A stretch of 64,000 nt of DNA from Lineolata rhizophorae (Eukaryota; Ascomycota; Dothideomycetes; Lineolatales; Lineolataceae): assembly GCA_010093515.1 (NCBI GenBank), contig MU001686.1, positions 62,001 to 126,000 on the forward strand, read 5' to 3'. A model generated the notes under the pieces. That model searched no databases. It saw only the letters and a program-made list of their open reading frames with translations, and was not told the DNA's origin. Below, one piece after another: positions 23,345 to 34,565 of this stretch (the stretch's first letter is position 1; each line of letters starts with the position of its first letter). The position numbers were made by a program, and so were the translations under genes.

Positions 23345-24850
23345 TCAATTCGCTATTTTCTTGCGGCGTACATCGATTTTCTTGCTGTCTTCCTTGCCCT
23401 GAAGGTACGCATTTGAATCTCGGATTACGTTCACCTTACTCTTCGATTTGTTGAGTTTCACGCCCCGGTCTTCGAGGAATTGATCCGCGATTCTGTTGGC
23501 TGTCTCGCGAAAGATTACAAGCTGCATGTGCGATGCCCATCTCGACTCGACCTCGCGTCGCTCTGGTTCGGTGGGATTGTTCGGCGTTGGCTCTGTCTGG
23601 CTACGAGCCAGCGTCGAATCCAGAGGTGATACCGGCTGAGGAAACGTATCAAATGGCGATACCGATGGAGGCGGCTGCGGCGAATCGAATCCAAGAGTGG
23701 GCTCGGATAGTTCTGGCTCAGGTTTGACCATCCTTCTGAGCTCTTCGTCGAAGTTTTCGTAAGGATCAATGTCACCTTCGTGTTCCTCCACTTTGAAGTC
23801 TGGCTCCCAGCTATCTTCACCCTCTTCGTCCGAGGTCCCTTCATCGGTCTCATCGTCAGAGGCCTCATTCTCGGAGTCTCCGGAAGAATCATCACACTCT
23901 CCTTTTTCTATTTTCAATTCGGTCTCACTGCCCTCACTTGAGCTGTCGTCGTCGGACTCTCCAGAAGAGCTATCTCTCCCTTCCATTTTCAAATTAGGCT
24001 TAATGTCATCTTTGTGACGATCGGGACTTGTTCCTGGTTCGACTGTAGGGCGTGTGCTTGGAGAAATTTCGGTGAGGTCGTACAGGCGATCGATCTGTGC
24101 CAGTCTCTGGGCCTCCTCCTCTTTTTCCTGGGCTGCAATTTTGTCCGCCTCGGCTTTCTGCACCTTTGCTTCTTCATCAGCCTTTTCTTTCGTGGCAATC
24201 GTCGCCAGTCCGTTGGAGACACCGAGACAATAGCTGTTCTTGCTGCCGACGCCTTTGTGAGGTCTCGCCCATTCGACAATTAAGTTGTACGCCATCTCGA
24301 ACGCCATGGCTGCAGCAACCGTATTTTCCGCGATGCCGTAGAATGTCAATCTCAACTGTGAGAGGTAAGCCGTCGAATAGCTCTTGCAGTCAAAAAAGCA
24401 CCTCATGGCCGCGCAGAGCATGTCGACAAAATTCTGATGCTTGACGCGTTTTGACTGGTCTCCGTCGACGCGCTGAATGGCTACTGTGCTTTGCCCACCG
24501 TGATTCCTATGTTCGGAAGGCGTCTCGTGAGCAAGAACCTCCGCTTGCGTTATGTTGTATTGTCCCATGATGCGTGATGCCATATGAAGGGCTGCTTTTG
24601 CCTCCGCTTCTGGTGTGCTGGGGTGGCTAGCTCGATCGAGGCATTTCTTAATCCGCTGAAGTATTCCATCGTCAACATCGGCTACGGATGAGCTGACGCG
24701 GATGGTACCAGCGCCTGCGAGATCTTGTACGGTCGTTTTGTATAGTGCCGGAGGGGGCTCCCGCTGGGCACGACGACGAGCGGTCCGTTTTGGTGCAGGA
24801 GCTCCATTTTCCGCTTTGGAGTCCGAGGGGTTTGCCGATCTCTTGGGCAT
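23345..24850 (-). CDS. DUF2786 (plus DUF7168-like) protein with long acidic insert
   Basis: One exon, 501 residues. After a basic N-terminus (KRTARRRAQR), residues about 60-105 match the DUF2786 pattern: a helix with repeated Ala/Glu, then ALHMASRIMGQYNITQAEVL. Next comes a DUF7168-like stretch (FVDMLCAAMRCFFDCKS, then SYCLGVSNGLATIA). A charged coiled-coil segment and an Asp/Glu/Ser-rich acidic region of roughly 150 residues follow. The final 20 residues (GKEDSKKIDVRRKKI) resemble the usual end of the DUF7168 region, so the acidic block may be an insertion. Function is unknown; basic and acidic tracts suggest a nuclear, nucleic-acid or histone-linked role (inference). The ATG at 24850 is preferred; the frame is open to 24904. 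Confidence 0.75.
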   Translation of the reverse strand: MPKRSANPSDSKAENGAPAPKRTARRRAQREPPPALYKTTVQDLAGAGTIRVSSSVADVDDGILQRIKKCLDRASHPSTPEAEAKAALHMASRIMGQYNITQAEVLAHETPSEHRNHGGQSTVAIQRVDGDQSKRVKHQNFVDMLCAAMRCFFDCKSYSTAYLSQLRLTFYGIAENTVAAAMAFEMAYNLIVEWARPHKGVGSKNSYCLGVSNGLATIATKEKADEEAKVQKAEADKIAAQEKEEEAQRLAQIDRLYDLTEISPSTRPTVEPGTSPDRHKDDIKPNLKMEGRDSSSGESDDDSSSEGSETELKIEKGECDDSSGDSENEASDDETDEGTSDEEGEDSWEPDFKVEEHEGDIDPYENFDEELRRMVKPEPELSEPTLGFDSPQPPPSVSPFDTFPQPVSPLDSTLARSQTEPTPNNPTEPERREVESRWASHMQLVIFRETANRIADQFLEDRGVKLNKSKSKVNVIRDSNAYLQGKEDSKKIDVRRKKIAN

Positions 24851-26569
24851 CTTGTGAAGCTGTGTGTGGAAGCAAAAGATGTTTCTAATAGTGAGAGGTA
24901 GCAAAATAGGCCTTTCAACAAACCAGCGGAAATGGTGCGAATGGAAAATAGTGGTAACAGCGCAGAGAGAATTTCAGTCCAATCTATAGCCCAGACCCCT
25001 CAAGGGGTAGTGTTTCACTTCGAGTCAACAATGGTGTTATACCTATGCACATGCGATGTGACAAGGCGAGAACATGTGGCCGCGTCACACGCTAACTGAA
25101 TCCGGGCATTTCTTGAACTTGCGAACGATATCAATTGTGCATCATGCAATTCAGAGTTATGCAAGTTCATATTCTTAGCCGCTCTGTGGGAAAGGAGTGA
25201 CGGTTGCCCACTCCAATAATGCGCATGCGTTCGCAAGCGACCATAATCCACCCTTTTATTCAGAAGAGAATCTGCCACCCATCAACTAAAGTATTCAAGC
25301 AAGTTGATGGCCGATAGCAAAGAATTAAACGAATATCGCGCGAAGGAACTACCCCAGTTATCACTAATGTTTCCCTTTCTCTTCACCTGGCACTTTGTTG
25401 ACTATCTGGTCATCCGTGGCGGTACCAGATCCGTATCACATGGCCTGTGTAGATGAGTACTTTGTCCTCCATACTGCCAACAGATACCACGTGCACTAAC
25501 AAGAAGAAAAAAATTTGCGAGGCTAGTTCCAATTTCTTGGATTCTTGGAGGCTGGATTTGAAAGGGGGATACGGTGCATGGTCCTACATTCTCCAGCCCG
25601 AGCATCGTCATTCGAAGGTTATGTGACAAAGTGACAGTAAAACCTTCAGACGCATTTGGCATTTTTGGTATTTGTGTAAGCACATGTTTTGAAGAATGGA
25701 CTCGCGTTGATAATTTAGGGAGGTCAAATTTTTCCATAACTATTGCAAGCAGTTCACACGTTGTTTAGTTAGCATAATAGCAAAGCCTCGGGGCATCGGA
25801 CAAGATTATCGGAGGCCTACCCCAAAGATAATGTACCAAGTTAAGCATGTCACATTATATATGCAACTACACTGTCAAGAATATAATTCTCTACCATTTG
25901 GTATGGCCTCTCTAAAACATGATTAAACAAGTTCTCCTGCGCCATTCTTTGCAGCTCGGCAGTGACGAAAAGATAATGACTACGCTCCGAACGCAACGGC
26001 TAAAGCTAAAGTTGTGCCCCGAGACGACAAAATAATAAAGACAAGTACCCATACACCAACGCCCAGTAGGCTGATGCCGAGACACACGCAGGCGTAGTTT
26101 CCAATCCGATCCGGACTCCGTGCCAACCCCTTCGACTAAAAAGAATAATAGTTTGAAGACGCCGAACAATGCTAGGGATAATACATGCCCTCATCTCCCT
26201 CGCTAAAACCTGAACAAGGTAGGAAAAAAGAGCACGCAGGACGCGGCCACTGCGTGCGCCGCCAACAAGCTCACTACGATAGAACAGAAACATAGCCGGA
26301 AACCACAGCCAGAGGAAGCTCACGCTTAGCAATCGGTCTAGCCCGCCGTTCTGGCAACTCATCATGTCAACAACGCTCTCGCCATTCACCCTTGGTACTG
26401 CACTCAGAACAGGCAAACCCACAACTAGTCCACCCAACTTTACGTTTCGCCCCTCCCTCATAATTACCCAGACTCTTACATCCACCCGTATTCGTACAAC
26501 TCATCCAAACAAGGTCGCGATCCACACTGCCCTTCCCCGAACCACCTTTCCTACACCCACACCTCCTCT
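24851..26569. other. intergenic, AT-richer, no gene called
   Basis: 1.7 kb between the DUF2786 gene start and the CYK3 3' end. A 159-codon minus-strand frame at 26006-26485 is hydrophobic but directly follows CYK3 and has no recognisable motif; it is more likely 3' UTR. No gene is supported. Confidence 0.5.
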
Positions 26570-29500
26570 CTAGACGCACTCCCACTCCGCAAAAACACAC
26601 CACCTCGCGCTCCGATCCGCCAGCACCAACCCCCTCCAGGTACCCCTCTCCCCAATCTTGATAATAGTCTCCCAAGACGTGCTCGCCACGCCCTCAGGCA
26701 CATCTGGCTTGCGCATCAACCTGATAATCTTGCCCGACGGCTGTTGAATCGCAAGCTTCGCCGGCTTCGGCGGACCCGCCCCGTTCGCACCCGCTCCGTT
26801 CGCGCCCGACGAATTCGACCCTGTGGCCGCGGAGCTGCCCGCGCTAAAGGTCGATCCGGCGGCCGAGTTGGAGGTCATGCTAAGCGCCGACGCCGGGCGG
26901 TTGAGCGGGTTGGGTGAGACCCGGCCCGCTGCGGCAGCGGGTCCGTGGTTGCTGCTGGCGGCCGGGTTGGGGGAGGTGGCAGTCAGGCTCGCAGGGTGCT
27001 GGCGCACGGTGAAAACGAACGTGTTGTTGACGGCGATCCGGGCGCACTGGGGCTGCGCGACGTAGAGGTCGTGGCGCTGGGCGTGCGGTGTAGGGTGGAG
27101 GACGAGGAAGTCGTACGGAGGGTTGGTGCCCGTGTGGGTGAGAGGCATAGCTAGGGCGAGCGGGTGTGGGTTCGATTTGATGGATGTCTTTTGAGGTGAA
27201 CTATGTCAGGTCGAAGGTCTTGCACTGCTTAAAGGTGTTGAGTGCCAAAAAGGAAAGAACTCACCATCATCCCCCTCTTCCCTGCATATACTTTGAGCAC
27301 CGCCGCGCCCTCATCCCCAGGTACCAGCGCCTTAACTGTGTACCTCTTCCTCCCATCCACCAGCCACTCCGCTTGCGCCAGCGCTCGCTTACGCACCACG
27401 TCGCCGCTCTCGAGGAAGTCGCCATCCTGGTCCTGGACAAAGGCACGCGCCTCTACCTCTGCCACACACTCAACGTCCTCCGGAACCTCAAGGTACACAT
27501 GCGCCATCTCGAGATTTTCTAGCGCCAACAGACTCGTCTCAAACTCGGCTAGATGTAGCCGATGCCGGAAGTATGGCGAGCATGCACAGGGCAAGGCGAG
27601 TAGCACACCCGGGGCTACCGGTGGGACGATGTGCTGCTGCTCCGGCAGCAGCGGTACGTGCGTAAAACAGGCGTGCGTGGGCCGGGTGAGGAAGTAGAAA
27701 CCATCGGCGGCATGGGCCGATGCCGATGAGTAGAACACGCGCTTCGGGTTCGTCGGAGATGCCAGCGCGCAGTCCATGATGCGCCACTCGCCGTCGACGA
27801 TGACAGCGTTCCACCAATGATTCGGGCGGGTGATCGTGGCCTCGACGTCGCCAAGAGGTTCACCCGGCTGCTTCAGGTAGCCGCGTACGACTTCGGCGTG
27901 CAGGCCAACGGCGCCGCACATTTCCATGACAAGCACGGCAATTTCCTCCGAGCATCCGCGCTTGGTCTGCAGCACGCGCCTAGTATCAACGGGGCCCTCG
28001 AAGTCCTCTTCCCAGGCTATGCGCTCAGCCACCCAGGTGAATATGGCACGAAGGCGCTGGACATCTGAGCGGTAGGGGCGGCAGACATAACCCTGGGCGA
28101 GACTAGCCGCAGTAACTACGTGGGGGAGGTTCGTGACAAATCGGGCACTCTTGTCGACAAGGGATAGGTTGCAGACGGAGAAGTCTGTGGCTTCAGCGAT
28201 CGGCAGGCCGTCAAGACCTTCGTCGCCCTCCGCAGTCTCGTACAGGATGTCAATGGGTCGAATCGACGTCAAATCTAGCATCTGGCAACGCTCGATGCGC
28301 TCATGGATCTCGGTCGCGCTGAGCGAGTTCGAACGGTTTACATCGCGGCGGACCTGGATCCAGTCAATGTTGCTGCCTCCTCCTAAACCCATGTCGCGAG
28401 CGGCAGAAGATTGTGTTGTAGCTGCTGCCGTTCCGCCGGCAATGCCAGTGAGTCCGCTAGGAAGGAGATTTTTCTGTCGAGAAACTGGCCTAGCGCCTTG
28501 ATTCGAGGAAATGGTGCTCCTCGCGCTCGCCGCCCCAGTCTTCGCTGACTCAATCATTTTCTTGAAGAAGCCGCTCTTTTTGGGCTTCGGTGCAACCAGA
28601 CCTCCCAAACCTCCATTGGACTCGCCCAAGCCATTGCCGACATTGGCGCTGCCAGAAGTGTTGAAATCCATCGCTGTCTCCGGCCTCTGCGCGACGTTCG
28701 AATCGTGGCTCGAGTGGTACGTGATGCCTGTATGCGGGGTTTCCGGACGCTCCGAGCGCGTCTCCATTACGCTGACAGGTCTACCCGCGCCGCGAGCCCA
28801 CTTGTGACGAGCGTAGCTCCCTGCGCTCGTCGCGCTAAAAGCCCCAGCCGACTGTCCGCTCATGATACTCTTGCCCGAGACATGCGTGCTGTTGGTGCCG
28901 TTGGTGCTCGTGCTCTGCGCCGTCGAAGATGCGTTGGTCACGGTCGATTTGGTCGTGAAGGTGCGTCCCGGGCCGGCCTTGCCACTCAACTCGAAGGCCG
29001 ACTTTCGATTGTTCAACTTGCGCTGTCGCTCAAGCTCTGCTTCACGCGCGCTGGTGCGTGGGGATCCCGGTCTGGATGGGTGCGGCGAATTCTTGGGCGG
29101 AACGGCAGGGCCACGATCGTATTGAAACCGATTATCTTCTTCCTGCAAGCGGCGCAGACGGTCCTCCATGCGCTGGACATAGTTGCTCACGAGTGGTGTC
29201 TGATTGTTATCCCTCCCGCCATAACCACCGCCTCCACCACGTTGCACTTGATGTGAGTGCGAGTTGTCTTCATAGCTATTATCCTGATCTTCATCGTCAA
29301 GGCTGGTGCCGCCGATTCCTATAGATGTGAAAGGTCGATTGCCTCGATCAGGAATTCGCCTCTTAGTGTAGAGTTCGTCGAAAGCCTCGGGTGACCAGAT
29401 ATTAGGCGGTGTGGAAGGGCCTGGAAGCTCAGGACTATGCCGGCTATTCATCGTCATGCCTTCAAGCGATGACATGACATCGTTATATGCGCTCGTAAGA

Positions 29501-30526
29501 GGGGAGGGCGTGTGTGCTTTGCGACCGCCGCCCGTAGGATTCGGTGAACGTGGAGGTTCCGGGGTATGATGGCCTGCTTGTCCACGGTAGTCGTCATGGT
29601 AGGGTTGCGGAGAAGGTGCACGACTCTGCGCGTAGGCGACACGATGAGGGGGGGGTGCGGGCGGCGGAGGAGATGCGTCGTCCACGAAAGGATCCGGCGA
29701 TTGTGCCCTAGAATGTGATTGATAATGAACAGAAGGTGCCGGCGAAACAGCACGGAAATGGGATGGAGCAGGCGATGGCGCTCGTGAGCGGCTGTTGTAT
29801 GAATTTCCTCTGGATGGCACGGGAGATGTAGCGCGGTATTGGCTGATGCCCTGTCCATGTGGCAGTGGCGAAGACACCCTGCTCTCGTTCGATGTTCGTT
29901 TCATCGAGGAATATGGCCGGTGCATGTTCATGCTGCCGGGAGGTGTCCCATTGAGTCCCTGTTGTCTTCGCACCGTCTCGCGTGCAGCTGCTGCCGGATT
30001 CGGTTGTCCTGCCGCTGCATATGCTGTAAAAGGCTTGCGAAACTTGCTCTTTTGCTTCGGGGCAGGCTTTGCTGTCGGTGTTTGTAGTGATTGCGGTGCG
30101 GGGCTTGCCGCCCGTGAGATGCTGCTCCCCACACGGTGCATAGTGCCAGGCATCGGGCTGACCGAGCGGCTCTCCGGCTGGAAATCGTCTTCGAGGAGCT
30201 CGACGAAATTTGACGGGAAGAGGCCCATCATACGACGATCGCGCTTGAGACGACCCATCCACCAAGCGCCATCACCAGCGTTAAGACATTCGATTAGATC
30301 GCCTTCGATAAAGCCAAGATCCTTCTTGGTCTGCGAAATGCCGGTAGAGGCTAAAGTCAGTAAACATTACGTTCGGGTGTATTGTCATGTATGTAGACGG
30401 GCAGGAATGGGCACAGAGCATCGTGTTTAGCGGACTGTGCGGCCGAAGACGTACCTCGCCACCCCAGGAATAGACCGCCCTACACCAGCACGGGAACCGC
30501 GTAGGTAGCGGAGGAGCTGCCGCCAT
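26570..30526 (-). CDS. CYK3: cytokinesis protein CYK3 (SH3 + transglutaminase-like core)
   Basis: Three exons: 30526-30455, 30330-27265 and 27187-26570 (3756 nt, 1251 residues), all junctions in phase 0. Exon 1 and the start of exon 2 together make the N-terminal SH3 domain (residues about 12-68: CRAVYSW...GDLIECLNAGDGAWWMGRL...GLFPSNFVELLED). A long Ser/Pro-rich disordered region follows, with many SPAP-type repeats. The transglutaminase-like core is at about 760-900, with Cys817 (KRGCSEEIA), His862 (PNHWWNA) and Asp877 (RIMDCAL). The last about 350 residues are the conserved CYK3 C-terminal region. CYK3 acts at the actomyosin ring and primary septum and interacts through its SH3 with Inn1-type partners in yeast. 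Confidence 0.92.
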
Positions 30527-32041
30527 GGTGGGCGGTGATGCTCCGATCGCCGAGGTTAGAGTACCAAGTACGCAATTGCTGGTGTCTTTTGGTAGTTACT
30601 GGTGGCGAGTGGTTGGTGATGATATTCGAGCGCGTGAGGTCGGAGTCGGCGATACGTAGGAGACAGCGCGTGGGCGCCTGCAGACACTTGCGCTCGAGGT
30701 TCTGGCAAGGGATGGACTGGCGTGTATGCTTCGGTCGGAAAAGCCTCCTGCCAGAGAGCGTGTCCGACGACAGGAATGCGAGGGTCGGTAAGATGTCAAT
30801 TAAGCGATGGGATTTGTGCGACCAGAGGAAATTCCGCCCCCCCGCGAGTGAGGCTCGAGAGGAGCGCTGGGAGAGCACTGAGCGGCGAAAGTGATGGTGG
30901 AGGTGGTTTGTGCGCAGCTCGTTGTCGGGAGGAAGTGGCTGCCGTGTGTTTACCGATTACTACTTAGGGGCTAGTGTGGGCTTGGCAGGCGCGCGGGCCG
31001 ACGCTCCCTGGCTCAGATCCTACTGCCACATCATCGACGCTAAGGACCAACTCATGCTCTGCTCACCGCTGCGTCCAGGCTATTCTTAATTGTTGTCGTC
31101 ACGGTAGCGCGTTTTATTCTTTCTCAAATCCATAGCGGTTTGCCTTCAGATCTCGGCATCTACCATATGGCTTGCTACGACCATCGCCCAGCCATCTACG
31201 GCTCTCGATTAACGGAGCGGTCTAAAACTACGAAATTTGTCTTCTTTGGTGGCCTTTTGCCTTCTTATTACATCTCGCGTTTAGTGCTCAAATGGCTTGG
31301 GCCCATGGCCTAGTCGATATTGATAATCATATCAAGAAGTTGATGAATTCGTAGGCACAACGGACTTAAGGCATCTAGTTTTCCAATTGAGCGTTTCATG
31401 AAATCATGTGTCCCTGTCTGAGAAGAAAGATTAGCCTACTCCGTGCGAAACAACTCTACCTATCATAATTAGGGAACTCGTTTGATTATGTTTGTTCCAG
31501 AACCATTGCACCACGCGTCAAGCTGTCTCATCAGCCTCTTAGTTTTTTAAGACATGATTTGATCAGGTCAAATGCTGAGTGTTGGCAACGCCCACAAACT
31601 AGTGAAATGGAAAATAATATATCTCCATTGTTACGGTTGACGTAGGTCATAGACTTTAACTAGATTAGCCTTTAAGCATCATGTTGTGGCTATTTGGATT
31701 GGACGGACTTGTTCGAAACCGGTCCCGATACGTATGACGACTAGGCAATCTCTGCATATACAAAGATTGGTGACTTTTGCATTAAAAACTATCTACCTCT
31801 TTCATTACAGGATGAAGTCCAGGTATACAATGAGGGACTCCGAGCACTTTATCATGCCCGCCCCGGAGGACGTGAGAACCCTGCCATGTGCATATTATTA
31901 TACATCCTATATCTTTTCCACAAACAAGCCGAAAAAACTTTCAGAAGGAGACTGCGTTGACTATAAACACAAGACCGAAAACCAAACAAAGCCATCCGCA
32001 ATCTATCCCGTCCACGCCCACGATTTTTCAGTTTACCTCTT
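30527..32041. other. intergenic, CYK3 promoter and Cys-rich gene 3' side
   Basis: 1.5 kb. The part near 30.5-30.9 kb is GC-richer and probably CYK3 5' UTR/promoter; from about 31.1 kb it becomes AT-richer with no open frames of note. The plus-strand frame at 31686-32132 overlaps the next gene antisense and is not supported. Confidence 0.5.
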
Positions 32042-33822
32042 TCAACGCATCTCGTCGCGGACCTTCCGCTCATGGAACTCTTCATCCGATACCTCCTCAA
32101 TGGTAGGCGTCAAGTGCCTTCTATCCCTATAATCAGCATTACTCCTATCCTTCCTCCCCTTCCTCCGTCCCTCGTGTTGACCTTTGCCTTCAGAATTCGA
32201 AGGATACGCGCGCGGCGCCGGCGGTCTATTCAAACCTGAGCTCCTCGAAACCACAGGCGAACTAGTTGAGGAAGGAAACCCACCCGGGATTGGAAGTCCA
32301 TTCGAACCCGAGTTTCTAGACGTCACGGGCGAGCTGCTCGGTGAGGGAAACGCGCCTGGCATGTGTGGTCTAGACGGATCGTTTGTCGAAGTTGGCTGCT
32401 GGGGCGTTGCGGCGTTCCGCTCGTGGTTGCAGCGAGCCTGCGGCGGCGGACGCAAGCCCAGGACTGCAGGCTGAGGAGCTGGTGCAGCCGGCGCATTGTT
32501 CGCGTGTTCACGACCCCTATTGCGGCCATGGTTATGGTTTTGCACGCGCAGTGCCTCGGCGGACATGGCCACGGCCCGATCTCCCGCTTCCGACTGTACT
32601 AGCGTCGGCTGTGTCTGCACACTGCTCGTGGTGTCGGCGCGGCCGACTTTCCCCGGCTTGGCCGCACAACGGCCGCAGTCGAACACGTCCTCGCTCGCAA
32701 TGGCTCTACACGCCGGACAAACGACCTTGGTAATATTACTGCACTGGAGACATCCGCCGAACACCTCGCCCGTCTGCCGTTTCAACAGTGGCATAAAGCC
32801 CGCGCCAGGATCGTGCTCGCAGTCGAAGAGAGTGCTCGGGAAGTTGCGGTCGCAGGAATCACACGCGAGCATCTCGTGCAAGTTGCAGAAGCGGCACGTG
32901 CGACAAAGTCCCGCGTCGGCCCGGACGACGGAGCCTGGCATTTCTTGCCAGAGCGCAGAGGTGCGGAGATTGTTCCATGAGAAACGGGGGTTCTCTGGGG
33001 ATGGATTTCGAGCCCTCGTCCGGCCCGATTCACTCGCCTTGTTTGGTGTCGAGTTTCTCCGAACAGATGAGTTGGCTCTATTCGAACGTCGTCTAGTATC
33101 GTGGGTATTCGATTGCGGGTCTTTGGGCAGCCACGTATGGCGCGCTAACTTCCGACGTTCAGATTCGTTCCTCTTGTTCTGGTCTGTAGTATTGCCCTCC
33201 GTGCCCGTGGATGACTTGAAGTGACAGGAATCAGCCTTGAGTTCATGTTTACAAAATACGTCATGATGGATCATGCTTACCTGGCTGAAGGTTTCGTTAT
33301 GACAAGGAGAACAACAAGGGTTCGGGGAGCGATCTCTGCCATGGCTCGCCGAACTGGAACAGTTCCCGCGATGCTGACGAGGGCTAGGATCCCCACCGAC
33401 ATGGCCATAGTCCATCTTTAGGATAGGGTAATCACGTGGGTTGCGATGATTGCCAGGCCCATAAATAGAAGACGTGTCTGATCCCTCTGGGGTCCATGTG
33501 TCCCCTCTAGTCCTGTAGTACATCCTCTCGTCACGACGGGCGTAGCCATCGAAGGACCCTCGAGCCGTAGGCTGCGGAGGTGCATACTGGGGCCCCAGTG
33601 GCTTAGGAGACACGGGCTGTAGAGGCACGCACTGAGCTGGCTGAATGTTTGTACCACTCTGAGTATTAGTGTTGGCCGGACGAGGCTGGGCGCGGATATG
33701 CGTCGCACGGCGATCATCGAAGCAACCAGGGCACAGCAACTCGGCACATGCCTGCATGAAGTTATACGGGCTGATCCTTTGAGAGTCAAGCTGCTGACCA
33801 TACTCACCTCTGTGACAGACAT
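32042..33822 (-). CDS. orphan Cys-rich (putative zinc-binding) protein
   Basis: Proposed exons: 33822-33808 (MSVTE) and 33751-32042, giving 574 residues. The 56 bp intron has GTGAGT and TGCAG and joins in phase 0. The protein opens with ACAELLCPGCFDD. Its middle is Arg/Ser/Asn-rich and disordered. Residues about 284-366 hold a dense Cys array, CRTCRFCN, CDSCDRNF, FDCEHD, CLQC, VVCPACRA and FDCGRC, in CxxC pairs that suggest cross-brace zinc sites of RING/PHD/FYVE size, but the spacing fits no family I know. A possible second intron (33280-33215, 66 bp) is in frame and free of stops, so retained and spliced forms would both be open. Function unknown. Existence is likely; the first exon is less sure. 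Confidence 0.6.
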
Positions 33823-34565
33823 GTTGTATACAGTTCAATGACGAATGAGTAGCAAGACCGTCCGCGTTCTCTGGGTAGTTGGAAGAACTATCTTCTGATT
33901 CCTAACTTTGTCAACAGTCAAATTAGGACTAGCTGCAGGGTTCGAGTACTGCAATGACAGAAAATGCATTAGGGTAGCAAAATGCTGGCCAATTGCTCCT
34001 ACATATCTTCGCGCGGCGCTCTTTCATGAAGACAATACATTGCAGACTAAGACATAACATTCTACTTACCTCGGACACTATAAAAACTTGCCGACGAGAT
34101 TTATAAAGGTTTGGCCAACCCAGGTCGGAAAACCAGTCGTTGGTTGACAGCCGAAGACCAGTTGGGTTATAGTTCGAATATCACAAGGGAGTATACAAGT
34201 TATCAAGACCAGTATAGTTACAAGGGACAAATTAGCAGATGGAAAACGTAGCGTTGCCTTAGACCATAGTGCCCAGAACACTTTAGCTTGAGGAATCTCT
34301 TATACAGATTGCTACTCAGAAGTGGGAGTGGGAATCTGAAGTATATCAAGGATCGGGAACTAGGAAAAGAAATAACGTATACACCAAAATTCACAGTAAC
34401 TCATCCTAGTACGCAAACGACAAAGGAAGATCTAAAGTAACTGGGTATATAGAGAAGAATGGCAGTAAATCAGGAATGTGAATATGTTCAAACCATCAAG
34501 GTTCAAGCTAGTATGGTAAAGAGGCTGTATCACCCTCTACAGGTAGAACAACATCATATCTTGGC
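33823..34565. other. intergenic, no gene seen
   Basis: 743 bp, AT-richer, between the Cys-rich gene start and the 3' end of dephospho-CoA kinase. All frames are short. Confidence 0.5.

Noticed and set aside
26006-26485. 159-codon hydrophobic minus-strand frame after CYK3
   Set aside because: Likely CYK3 3' UTR; no motif and an unclear start.
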